Shown here: positions 50,530 through 61,304 of the stretch, piece by piece | Layout: each line of letters starts with the position of its first letter | Numbering within the stretch: the stretch's first letter is position 1 | Assembly (NCBI RefSeq): GCF_019649055.1 | Contig: NW_026570251.1 | Location: 620,001 to 684,000 of the forward strand | Direction: 5' to 3' | Source: Paramacrobiotus metropolitanus | Taxonomy: Eukaryota; Tardigrada; Eutardigrada; Parachela; Macrobiotidae | Length of the DNA: 64,000 nt | Position numbers and translations under genes: made by a program | Notes under the pieces: model-generated | What the model saw: the letters and a program-made list of their open reading frames with translations, nothing else | Told to the model about the DNA's origin: nothing | Databases searched by the model: none

Positions 50530-51450
50530 GGAAATTAAAAGCCCGTCAACCCGTACTCCCGGAAGCTGCATTTCGGAAGTCCCAAAAGGCCTGGGACTTG
50601 CCATTATGCAACGTGTCTCTTGCGGCCCTGCTGGAGGTGTTTCAAGGAGACGAAGTCAACACAGCGCGCCTGCTTGCCCAGTCCAGGCCAGAGGCCGGCA
50701 TATGGTTGAACGCCTTACCGTCCGCTCACATCGGTAATCTACTGGGCGATGACGAACTGAAGATCAGCATCGGCCTCCGTCTCGGTGCTACAATTTGTGA
50801 ACCCCACGACTGCGTCAAGTGCCACAAACCTGTTGGTGGTTACGGGCACCACGGGCTGTCATGTGTCTTTTCCGCCGGGCGGCATCCACGTCACGGCGCG
50901 TTGAATAGCATTGTCTGCAGAGCCTTTGTATCCGCTGGTGTGCCCGCGAAACTGGAGCCGCGGGGCACCTCTCACACCAATGAACGCCGCCCAGATGGCT
51001 GCACGACTTTTGCATGGAAACGCGGATTATGCCTCGCTTGGGACGTGACCTGTGTAGACACTGTTGCGCTTTCACATGTCAAGGCCACTTCCACCACAGC
51101 CGGAGCGGCCGCCATGCAAGCAGAGTTACGGAAATCAGGACTATATTCCTATCTGGTTGGCCGCTACCTATTCGTCCCGATCGCCTTCGAAACACTGGGC
51201 CCGTGGGGACCGTCGGCGATCGCCATCATCAAAGAACTGGGAAAAAGACTGCAGCAGCACACCGGAGAAGCACGCTCGCACGAATTTCTGCGGCAGCGAT
51301 TGTCCATAGAAATTCAACGGGGAAATGCGGCGTCAGTGCTGGGCACGATGGAAGGACTGGATAAGCTGAACGAAATTTTTCTGTTATAGTTTAGCGTGTT
51401 TTTTTTTTCTTGAAATTGGTGTATTGAGGCATTGATTTGACCAATAAAGT
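50507..51450 (+). mobile_element. Non-LTR retrotransposon 3' part, second lineage, with intact endonuclease frame
   Basis: An open plus-strand frame runs from the hairpin (VTGASESWKLKARQPVLPEA) to the stop at 51389. It carries AGIWLNALPSAHIGNLLGDD, the finger CVKCHKPVGGYGHHGLSC, RRPDGCTTFAWKRG, LAWDVTCVDT, and the conserved tail LRQRLSIEIQRGNAASVLGT. It is clearly homologous to the 48476-50335 element but far from identical, so it is a different family. The reverse transcriptase is absent (5' truncation). AATAAA lies at about 51443. The two copies are head-to-head, about 170 bases apart. Confidence 0.78.
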
Positions 51451-51850
51451 ACCTTCCACCCAGCACACTATGTCAGAACAGCCGGTTTGTCTAGTTCAGC
51501 CAACTGATCCGCTGTTATCACGGGGCAGTTCTGTAATTAAACCGAGCACCAACTATCAACCAAATTAACAACACGATATTATTATCCCACTGATAGAAAA
51601 GAAGATACTTCGACATGACCATAATTTCGTACAACTGCAGTGTGTGAATCAACAAATCTGGTACACCGATTTGCCCGTGTTATTCAACACTTGTTGGACC
51701 GCAAGGTTTATTTGACTTTCTTTATCTATAAATTCAGTTAATAATAATTCATACTGCAAAGTATGTAGACAATGTAAAGATAAATTCTATACAACGGACA
51801 AAATAAAAAGCTACTACATATGTATGAATGAGAAGCAGGTTCGGTTTATA

Positions 51851-52041
51851 ATGTAGAGAGCAGTGCAAATTGCTCGGCATTTTAGTCAGCCTGTTCCGTT
51901 GTTCAAGTGCAAATGGTCGCCTGCTACAGTTGTTAATTCGGCCGAGACGCCGCCGACTTTGATTGAGGACGGTGCAGTTGTACGAAATGTTGGTGATGTT
52001 GACGTGTCTTTGAAAAGAGTGCTTTTCACGCCTGTGGCTTA
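51851..52041 (+). other. Short unidentified open segment ending in TAA
   Basis: After a TAG at ~51855 the frame VQIARHFSQPVPLFKCKWSP...VSLKRVLFTPVA stays open to 52041, about 58 codons, in a region with otherwise noncoding character. The composition looks like protein, perhaps the tail of a decayed transposon or gene. No family recognised. Confidence 0.25.
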
Positions 52042-52806
52042 ACGTTTTTATTTTATTGTTTCTTATGCCTTTTTTGCTTAATATTAAAAATAAAATCGAG
52101 GCACCATAATTTATGTAGGCATTTCTTTGCGATCAGTTAGAAACTGTAGACATTTCTAGCTAACGTTAGCACGCATTCACATGTACGACTTTTCCACGAA
52201 ACGATTTTGCTGACGAAATAAAACAAATGCTGACCAACTCATTTTGCTGATCAGTACCCAGATTCTTGCTGAAAGTATAGCAGATACATGGAAACGCAAT
52301 TTTGTTCCACTTTGCGCGCACTTTAGTGGAACAGCTGTATAAATGGTGAAATTCAAACACTGCATATTTTATGCGTCCTTTGTGAATTTGTAATCAGTGC
52401 TTAGTAGTCACAGTTTTGGCAGATAACAACATGGCTGCGTGGTTCTCGGAATAATTATGTGACGCGAGATAATAAAGAATTGGTCTCAAATTTCATTCGA
52501 TTGACTGCTTTGCAGCTGCGATAAGCCTTTGTATCGGCCGCTGTCTTCAGCGAAAATGTCAAACGTGGCGAGCAAAGTCTGACTCTTATTCCGCTTTCCC
52601 CGCGTGGGTCTCGAAAATTCCTCAATCTACTTTTGATAACGACTGATTAATGGCCTTTTCTGTTTGTACTCTTTATTTGTCTTCTGTTTGTACATATCCG
52701 GCGGTGAACTGACAATAAATACACACTCAAACTACACACATTTTTACAAACTTAACAATTCGTTATTTTTTGCTAAAAAATTATTATTATCACGTCTTTT
52801 CCGAAA
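52042..52806. other. Upstream region of lipocalin gene 1
   Basis: From about 52385 the sequence is duplicated at about 58895 (TTTGTGAATTTGTAATCAG, CACAGTTTTGGCA, ATTATGTGAC, AATGTCAAACGTGGCGAG). At the TATA position this copy has CAATAAATA (52713-52721) where gene 2 has TATAAATA. Confidence 0.6.
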
Positions 52807-53913
52807 ATGTTCGCAAAGATTGTTGTTGCCGCATTGGTGTTCTGCGCTGTCGCCACTGATGCTCAGGTCATCAGTATCGGAAAATGCGCGCCCGTTACCG
52901 TCAAGCAAGACTTTGACCTTTCCCAAGTAAGCCAATTTTATCACCGTAAATCATACCATTATATTTTTTAATCAATAATTTCATATTTAATTTACCTATT
53001 TAATGTTTTATAGCTTTGCTACATACATTAGGCAACTTAAACAACTGAAATTTAAGCACCAGACACGTTATTTATTTTAATTCTGAAATGAATAATGATC
53101 TTCGCTTGTTATTATAGTATCTGGGAAGATGGTACGAACAGCAGCGCTATTTCACCATCTTTGAAATCGGGTTGGACTGCGTCGCTGCCAACTACAGCCT
53201 TCGCGCTGAGGGTGACGTAAAGGTCAACAACACCGGCCGCCAGAGGTATTTTTCCTGTCCTTTTGCGATTTTCCATCAATAAACATTCTTAATTACAGCA
53301 ACGGCCAACCTAACACCGCTATTGGCCGTGCGTATGTTCCCGACGCCAGTGTTCCGGCCAAGTTGCTGGTTAAATTTAACGGTACGTCCAAATCGATGCT
53401 CAGAAACTGTTTGTACGAAAACTTGTTCTCTGCCAGAATTATGCAACTGTATTGACACTTATTGTGCAGAAAATCAGCCGGCTGGAGATTACTGGGTGAT
53501 CGATACGGATTACACTGCATTCTCAGTTGTAAGTACACACTACACACTTATTGTTAACATAATGAACAATCGTGCCTAGGAGAACTTTGATAATACACTG
53601 ATAAAGATGACATAATTACGCAGTTTATGAATTTGACCGGTTAATTTGCAGGTATACTCTTGCCGCAATCTCGGACCCTTCAAAAGCGGTAAAAATTCAG
53701 CGAATCGTTACAATGTCATCGGTTTTGGCAGACAGATACGAATAGAATGTGATTTTAACTTCTTTGACGTTCACAGAGTACTTATGGCTTTTGAGCCGTG
53801 ACCGTTCGGGTTACACGCCCAGCGTCGAGCAGCGCGTGGAGCAGATCCTCCAACAACAACACATCAGTCCGAAGCCACTCAAGCCCGTTAATCAGCTCAA
53901 CTGCCAAGCCTAA
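52807..53913 (+). CDS. ApoD: Apolipoprotein D-type lipocalin, gene 1
   Basis: Six exons: 52807-52926, 53118-53245, 53299-53381, 53437-53528, 53652-53688, 53777-53913. All phases agree, giving 198 residues (ApoD is ~190). A signal peptide (MFAKIVVAALVFCAVATDA) precedes QVISIGKC. The lipocalin G-x-W motif is in YLGRWYEQQRYFTIFE. Then come ANYSLRAEGDVKV, the barrel strand YWVIDTDYTAFSVVYSC, the helix LWLLSRDRSGYTPSVEQRVE, and the C-terminal Cys in QLNCQA. This order matches ApoD. The protein is secreted and binds small hydrophobic ligands; ApoD-type lipocalins are linked to stress and lipid protection. Intron 3 is only 55 bases. AATAAA at 54076-54081. Partner of the copy at 59309. Confidence 0.92.
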
Positions 53914-54444
53914 CGGAAACTCTACTGTTCGATTACTCAGTATATGAGGAAAATCAGCAGTTCCGATCAGCTTGAACAGTGTTTTGTTGCCATGTAGCAC
54001 TGTTTTGGGACGTTGTATGCTTATGAATTTACCAATCATGCTGTAGAGCGGCAGAGAAAATGCTGCATGAAAACAAATAAAGTTGGTTTATCAAGAATAA
54101 TCACTACGATGACGTTTACCTCAGTAACTGAGTAAATTTTTCTGGAGCGAGTGCTTCTCACCGGGCCCTGGTTAGCAACGAGAAGAACGGTCGAAAAACT
54201 CACGAACGATTACGCCGGCCATCTCACTTTACCCAGAAAGTTACAGTACTGGTATTTTTCTTAATCGCCCGCTCACTTTTACTGAGTACGAAACGCTAGC
54301 ATGTTAAATATTGTTTTCTCTTTCATTACCAATTTATAACAACAAATAACTTGTTCGAACAGCTTTCCTTACAAAGTAAGAAGTGTCGGTGACCGGCTGC
54401 AAAAATCAAAGAGCTCCTGAACATCCATGTGCTAAACAATTGCG

Positions 54445-54745
54445 AATTCCATGAAACTAAATTGTTGTTGCCAGTATCTCATAGCTGATGGTATCGCAGA
54501 CACGTTTGACTAGCCATAAAATTTTTTTTATCATGGCTGACAGTGCAAAGAAGTTTGAATGTGAAAGAAAATAATTTACTTTAATTTTTGAGCCTATTTA
54601 AATGTGGTGCCATCATGCCATGGTAGTAGTATTGCGCACACTGTTTGTAGCTGACATATAAATTTGTCGTCGAAAACATTGCAGAGACTGAAGTAGCTAT
54701 GGAACACGCATGACTGTCAAAAAACCCGTGAAAACACGCAAGAAA
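54445..54745 (+). pseudogene. Relic copy of the 5' end of the helix-turn-helix gene
   Basis: 54445-54745 aligns with 44370-44670: TAATTTACTTTAATTTTTGA, GTAGTATT(A/G)CGCA, then AACATTGCAGAGA and ATGACTGTCAAAAAA, in the same order. The segment covers the promoter side and first coding exon. The start codon is lost (AGACTGAAG in place of AGATGGACG), and no exon 2 sequence follows, so it is a dead partial duplicate. Confidence 0.65.
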
Positions 54746-54957
54746 AGTTATTACGAGTACCAGCTACTTAGTACTTACAATATAGACTATATTTACTACA
54801 CACTGTACGCCTGTAACATGCGAGGTCATATATACAGATAAAGGTGTATTGTACAACAGTCTGAACATTTCAACATGTAAAATAAACTGATTGTGTTGTG
54901 GTGTGGTGATTAGTGGTTACTACAGTCACATAAGCGGGAAAACCAATTTACTCAAAG

Positions 54958-55101
54958 CGTTTCCCTGTACTGACGCCGTCACCCGACGGGAAGGTGACGT
55001 TGTGGCCATGCCGCTCATGTGCCGCGCCAGATTTAACAATATGTATGTACTGCCGTAACGTCACACTCTAGGCCGGTGACGGCAGCAATACAGGGAAACC
55101 G
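54958..55101. mobile_element. ~144 bp fold-back element (MITE-like) with ~26 bp imperfect TIRs
   Basis: CGTTTCCCTGTACTGACGCC... at 54959-54983 pairs with 55075-55101 (GGTGACGGCAGCAATACAGG...) with a few mismatches. An internal GTGACG/CGTCAC pair adds to the stem. No coding capacity. Confidence 0.65.
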
Positions 55102-55150
55102 AACGTCGTGTACAAGTAAAATTTTCCTCCTTATATTATCGAGGATGCTG

Positions 55151-55214
55151 ACGATAACAAGTGCGTACGTTAACTAACGATAACGTGCGGACGATAACAA
55201 GTGCGTACGTTAAC
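55151..55214. repeat. 24 bp direct repeat, two copies, period 40
   Basis: ACGATAACAAGTGCGTACGT... occurs at 55151-55174 and again, identically, at 55191-55214. A shorter ACGATAACGTGCG lies between. Confidence 0.8.
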
Positions 55215-55284
55215 TTGTAAAACAAACTTTTCGATACGCTTGTGAAACACAGAAAAATACGCAGAAGCAACTGCGAATGGACGC

Positions 55285-57187
55285 TCAACAGGCGCGTATA
55301 AGGTAAATTACAGCGTGATATGGAGGCATATTGTTGTGAGACTGGTTACCGCCCATTGCGTAGGAAAATGCCCGGTGCTCGTAAGCTGTAAAAAAGAAAC
55401 CAAGATGTTCGTTGTCTGTATAATAGTTGATCCAGTGACGAACATGTGGCTTATCACTCCACAACACCGCGTGCCTATAGAGCTCGTGCTGATGAGCCGG
55501 CATTTCGTCAGCGGTCAGATAATGCTCCTTTTCCCCGCCTCTACTCCCGACCGCCGTCGACGCGTCGATGCCCACAAGGAACCGGCCTTTCAGATTCGGT
55601 GTCCTTCCACTGGGTAACAGACCGGCAAGCTGCGAATACATGGAGATGTTAAACGGTTGCCCGTCGCAGCGCAACCAGCACGGCTGAGTCTGCAGGTCCG
55701 CCGCCACGGCCTGAACTGACCCAATGGGTGGCAGCATCGTAGCGCGCAGTTGATTAATTTGGTGCTGTAGGGAGCTGACCAGCGGCTCGGAATGAAAACT
55801 AGCCGCCAGACTATAATCGGCGGTAATCTTGTTGACGCGGACAGTCAGGTGGCTTGTTCACGTAGTCTGCCCAAATCCAGACGGTACATTCTCATCGGCA
55901 TTATTACGAATTTATGTCCATCCCACTGCACGACGCTGTTAGACGATCGCAGCCGGACTAGCGCATCGGCCACCGATCGGGGAAGGTCACCGGCTGGTAA
56001 ATCGGATGTATTATTACGTCGTAGTTCCTTCTCTAACCATTTGTTTCCATCGCTGAACACATTCCTATAATGTCGGGCTTCTTCGTCCGGACGATGACCG
56101 TGTTCGGGCCAGTATGTCGCTTGCCACATGGCCTCGCTAAAGTCTCCTGATGATGTCCTGTTCTTTCGAAAGGCCGGAAACAGTCGCGCTATCTGGTCGT
56201 AAAACTGTTCATTATCGACGAACTCATCGGATTCCAGAGCGGCATCGAGACTGTTACTGAGCACCTGATGCAGCATTGTCGAGTAGTCCTGCTTGCGGAG
56301 GAAGACATAATCCGAAAACTGCTCGGTAATTGTACTAAAAATTGAGGAATCCATTAAGTGGTTGTTATCCACATTTATGGTGAGTTTCCGTGCAGAACTA
56401 GTCAGACGGTATACAAAATGCAAGCGCACCGCGAACTTAATGTTGTCTGCGTTGCGTAGCGCGGCCTCTACCCCATTGCAGGCGTCCCTCGTTCTGCAGC
56501 GGACTCGGAAGTGTATGGTTTGTGGAAGATTGTTAATCGGTTCCCAGGCTGTGCGAGCATGATGACTACCGATATAATACTCCACGTGCATTCACTGAAA
56601 CGGCAGTGGAAGAACTTCGCTTCTCCCATTTCCCGTTTTTTGTTAATATATTCTTTAATCTGCTGCACAAAATCTTCATCCCACATTTTTAACGTTAGCT
56701 CCAGATAAAACGAGTCCGTGTTTTGGTCGTATATGGTTTCCGTTAAATTTGACAAAATTGTGGCCATGGGAGCCAAGAAATAGGTGGGAGCAGCTGGTGG
56801 ATTGGATACTGCATGGAAGATTCCAATCTGCCGGTTGCTATAATATGACACAGTGAAGGCGAGAGAGGACACATTAACGAATGCTGCAGAAGAGGAAAAC
56901 ATTTCGGGTACCTTTTTGATTTTATGTTTTCAAAATTTACAGTTCATTAACATCACAATTACATTGTATTTCAACCTACTCAACATTTTATTCCGGATTA
57001 TACAACTTGTGGTGTCAATATTGTTATGAAAATTGACAAAACAAAATAATGAATAAAAGTTCAGACCAAAATTGGGAATACCTGTATTAAAAACCAGAAC
57101 CTGGAACAGCGCCAGAAGCAATACTGTAAAGTGCAACATTTCCATGAGGGTTTTACAAAGCGCGTGTAGGTTAGGACGGGCTGCCAT
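55285..57187 (-). pseudogene. Interrupted gene for a secreted protein with a phage-type tail-collar domain
   Basis: Minus strand. A first exon (57187-57082) encodes a hydrophobic signal-like segment (MLHFTVLLLALFQVLVFNT). After a short intron (acceptor TTTTCCTCTTCTGCAG) a long body follows to 55285. The body holds an unrecognised alpha/beta region, a stretch with coiled-coil character, and at the C-terminal end a tail-collar (microcystin-dependent protein-type) domain: PPIGSV, then WLRCDGQPFN, NLKGRFLVGID, GGEKEHYLTADEMPAHQHEL, GGNQSHNNMPPYHAVIYLIR. The domain is known from phage tail fibres and bacterial MdpB-like proteins and is sporadic in animals, so an ancient transfer is inferred. The reading frame is broken in about two places, so this copy looks inactive unless the breaks are sequence errors. 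Confidence 0.7.
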
Positions 57188-58890
57188 TCCTGAAGTATAA
57201 CAAAATCCACTTCGAAGTGCTGAGTTTTTGAACTGACACGATATCCGCTTTCTACTCGCGGAAAGCTACCGTTTTATACGTATCTGACTCTTTGTTTACG
57301 CTAACAGTGAAGGCGCCGGAAGTTTTATTTGTCGCAGCAGATTACGGACGCCCAAAGATCTTTGTAGTAGATAATTCCGTGAATTGAAATCTTGCTCGTT
57401 GATATAAAGGCTGCATGTGTGTGAGAGTTCTTCATCATAGTAAACTGCGGATAAAGGCAAGAAGGGCGGTGCCTTCAGGCAGAAAGTTTTTACGTAACTG
57501 CAACATTTTTCCGAATTGAACAACGTTTGTCGGAAGGAAAAGAAATTTTATTTTTCAGCGGTAATCACATTTCATTCGGTATAAAATTACCAATTTTCAA
57601 ATTTGTTCATATTTCTTCTGATACCCAATTTTTGGACACAAACTGATATGAACTTGCTGGTTGTAATTTTTCCCTATCATTTAAATAGCGAAAGGAACCG
57701 GAAAGGTACAGCAAGGCAACTTAAAGGTTGCGCTTTAAATTAAGATTTACGCCCAGTTGGGAGGATATCTGCTGATCGTGTCGTCTAGCATCATCCCGCA
57801 AAACACCTCTCGAATAAGACCACAACGTTGAATACTACCAGATGCTGATATTCAGGTGTTACATTAGTATATCTCATGGCATGTACGCATGTTCGCAAAC
57901 AGCAAAACAAAGCCGGTACTGATTACGGCGGGAATACTCTTTACTTATATAGTTCTTGGTACTTAAAGCTCGGCGCAGAAGGCAAAAGAGCCGGTTGGCG
58001 GCGTCAGAAGAGTCCTTAATTAACATTAATTTGTACTATGCATGTTTCCTTCGCCGTACTTATAAGACACGTACTCTCGTTACAAAACTTGGAATGTTGC
58101 AAATTAGTCTCAGCAATCTTATCGCAATGCATGTATCAACGGGCCTCAAGTACAGCTTTCTAAATTCTAATCATCACATGGGTCATTTTGCGAGAGCGTG
58201 TCCTGGGTCCAAATAAGCAGTTATTACTGCGCAATGATTAGGAAGCGCTGTAAATAATTATGTATTAACAAGGAATCAAGGACCATTTCTCCCTCGGACA
58301 GCTTGGGTTAAGCCGGTAAAAGTGCAAATAATGCATTAATTGTTATGGTTGTTGTTGATGAGAACAGGACAAATGCGATAAGAAATGATATGTACAATAC
58401 GTACGCTGCCAAATGTGTACTTTACGTCTGTATCACTACCACCTGATTTCACAATGTTCAGATTTGCACTGTTTATATTATCATTTTATCATTATAAATG
58501 TTTTGTTTATCAGAGGAAGAATGGATTTAGAAATTTAATTTACGATATATAGAGAAAGCAGCAATCTAAGAGCCGCCTAAGTCCTCAATTAGTGGATCCG
58601 GGTTTGGCAGTTCTTCGGCAGAAGTCGCTGCAACAGCGATAGAAGAAGTACGCAGTACGTTAATAAATAAATAAATGATGTAGTCGCATACGGTATACAG
58701 CAGCGGAATGATAGAAAACTCTCCCGAATAGATATCGTTTCTTCTAAACGCCTTGTTGTGATCTGAAAATAACTTGTCAAAAGTCGCTAAAAGAAATTAC
58801 TACATCGAAAGGCATCATCGGTGTGATGGATATGTACTGGTACTTGAATGAAAATAAACAGCGTACACCGGTATACGATACATGCTTACT
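57188..58890. other. Spacer without a recognised gene
   Basis: Short frames only. At about 58150-58215 the plus strand reads NHHMGHFARACPG, which resembles a retroelement zinc knuckle; it may be a small fossil and is too short to classify. Confidence 0.4.
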
Positions 58891-59216
58891 TTGTGAATTT
58901 GTAATCAGGACTTTGTAGTCACAGTTTTGGCAAATAACAACTTGCTAAGTTGTTCTCGGTATAATTATGTGACCCGCGATAATGAGTGAATTGGTCACAA
59001 ATACAAAATTCGGTAGATAAGCGGTGATGTGCCTTTGCGTGAGCCGCTGACTTCGACGAAAATGTCAAACGTGGCGAGTAAAGTCTGTCTCTTATTCTCT
59101 TATTCGGTTTTTCCCGCACGGGTTCTCTAAAGTTCCTCAATCTACTTTTGATAACGACTGATGAATCGGCTTTTCTGTTTGTACTCTCTGTTTACATATA
59201 CAGCGGGCGAAATGAC

Positions 59217-59224
59217 TATAAATA
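59217..59224 (+). promoter_or_regulatory. TATA box of lipocalin gene 2
   Basis: TATAAATA 92 bases upstream of the start codon, in a stretch otherwise well conserved with gene 1, where the same position reads CAATAAATA. Confidence 0.55.
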
Positions 59225-59308
59225 CACTCGTAAACTACACACATTCTCTCAAACTTAACAATTCGTTATTCTTCGCTCAAAATTGCTAATATCACACCGT
59301 TTCCGAAA

Positions 59309-60414
59309 ATGTTCGCAAAAATTGTTGTTGCCTTATTGGTGCTCTGCGCAGTCGCCACTGATGCGCAGGTCATCAGTATCGGAAAATGCGCGCCAGTTAC
59401 CGTCAAGCAAGACTTTGACCTTTCTCAAGTAAGCCAAGTTTTCAGCGTAAATCTTACCATGAGAATTATGTTTTATTTTAATTCAGCTATTTAATGTTTA
59501 CAACTTAGCTACATTATGCAATCTGAATGACTAAAATTTAGGCTCTACAATACTCTATCTCAATTCTGAAATATGCACATTACATAACCTTTTTTTACTG
59601 TTCAGTATCTGGGAAGATGGTACGAACAGCAGCGCTATTTTACCATCTTTGAAATCGGGTTAGACTGCGTCACTGCCAATTATAGCCTTCGCGCTGAGGG
59701 TGACGTAAAGGTCAATAACACCGGCCGCCAAAGGTATTTTTCCTGTGATTTTGGTAAATTTTTCTTGCGTACGATCTTCCACCAATAAAAATTTTTAATT
59801 ACAGCAACGGCCAACCTAGCACCGCTATTGGACGCGCTTATGTTCCTGACGCCAGTGTTCCGGCCAAGTTGCTGGTTAAATTTAACGGTACGTCCAAATC
59901 GATGCTCAGAAACTGTTTGTACGAAAACTTGTTCTCTGCCAGAATTATGCAACTGTATTGACACTTATTGTGCAGAAAATCAGCCGGCTGGAGATTACTG
60001 GGTGATTGATACGGATTACACTGCATTCTCAGTTGTAAGTACACACTACCCACTTATCGTTAACACAATGAACAATCGTGCCTAGGAGAACTTTGATAAT
60101 GCACGGATAAAGATGACACAACTGTGCAAATTATTAATGGGACTGGCTAATTTGTAGGTATACGCTTGCCGCAATCTCGGACCATTCAGAAGCGGTAAGA
60201 ATTCAACAAATTTTTACATCGCTTTGTGATAGACACACACACAAGGAACAGGATTTTGATTCAGCGTTTGTTGACAGAGTTCTTATGGCTTCTGAGCCGC
60301 GACCGTTCGGGTTACACGCCCAGCGTCCAGCAGCGCGTGGAGCAGATCCTAAGCCAACAACAGATCAGTCCGAAGCCACTCAAACCCATTAACCAGCTTA
60401 ACTGCCAAGCTTAA
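59309..60414 (+). CDS. ApoD: Apolipoprotein D-type lipocalin, gene 2
   Basis: Six exons: 59309-59428, 59606-59733, 59805-59887, 59943-60034, 60158-60194, 60278-60414. The lengths are identical exon by exon to gene 1, with the same phases, giving 198 residues. Differences are few: for example AALVF/ALLVL in the signal peptide, CVAAN/CVTAN, QPNTA/QPSTA, VYSC/VYAC, EYLWLL/EFLWLL, SVEQR/SVQQR, ILQQQH/ILSQQQ. Cysteines and the G-x-W motif are kept, so both copies look functional. It is the copy with the canonical TATA box. Its polyadenylation signal is ATTAAA (60636-60641). Confidence 0.92.
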
Positions 60415-60641
60415 CGGAAGCTCTACCGTTCAATTATTGGTCAAAACTCTGCATTTCCGATCAGCGTGAACAATGTTTTACTGCCATCATGCCATGCAGT
60501 ATTGTGTTTTTGGTATAGTTAGCTATCCCCATGGCAGCATTCTGCGCTTTGACAGCGTCAGTAATATAAATTAACTTATTCATTTGGCACTGAATTCATG
60601 CTGTGGAGCGGTTGAAAAATTTGACATTCAAAAAAATTAAA

Positions 60642-61302
60642 GTTAATACATCTCAAGAATAATCACCACAATGGCGTTTATATCAAGAACTGCCAAGATC
60701 CTTTTGCGTTTTCAAAGTGCCTCACTGCAAACCGGGGTTAAGAAAAACACACGCCAAAAGCTAACGGGAAGCGCGTTTCAGAATCAATGCGATTTTAACC
60801 AACTCTCGACGACTACGGGAGTCTTCGAAATCAAATTTAATCAAGGTCGGTGTGCATGTAATCCGGTTGCTTCGGTAGGGCTGTGTGTACACACTTGTCA
60901 GTGGGACGAATATCGCATGAAGTTCCACCAGGTGGCCTTTGTCACGTGCATCCATTAGTTGTTTATTTCCCTTATCGAAACAACTTTGCGTTCTCCACTC
61001 TGCTATCAACTGTTTGAAGATAAGAAAATCGTACTTGAATGCCGACGCACATCTACGGTAGTTCGACATCCATCGTATTTATTGGAAAAACATATTATTG
61101 AGAGCTTATACGTAACATGGCGGTGCATTTCGAATTTAAATGTAATCAAGGCCAACGTAAGCCGCTCGGACTTACTCCAAAGTATAATACGAGTATGTCT
61201 TGACGAATGGCATGTAAGGCATTCGAAGCATGCAGTCTTAAAATTAGTCACTTCCTTGAATCTTACATTAGTTGCTTACAGTATATCCGAAGCGATGGTT
61301 TG
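60642..61302. other. Spacer downstream of lipocalin gene 2
   Basis: Plus-strand frames (60671-60958 and 60959-61474) are open but have no motif, and the second runs through the transposon TIR. No gene supported. Confidence 0.45.
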
Positions 61303-61304
61303 TA

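Larger units (their letters stand above)
58891..60480 (+). repeat. Second copy of the ~1.6 kb lipocalin duplication
   Basis: Matches about 52385-54000 over the upstream region, all exons and parts of introns. Exons and intron 3 are very similar, introns 1, 2 and 5 are diverged. Same orientation, about 6.5 kb apart, with the tail-collar gene and other insertions between. Confidence 0.85.
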
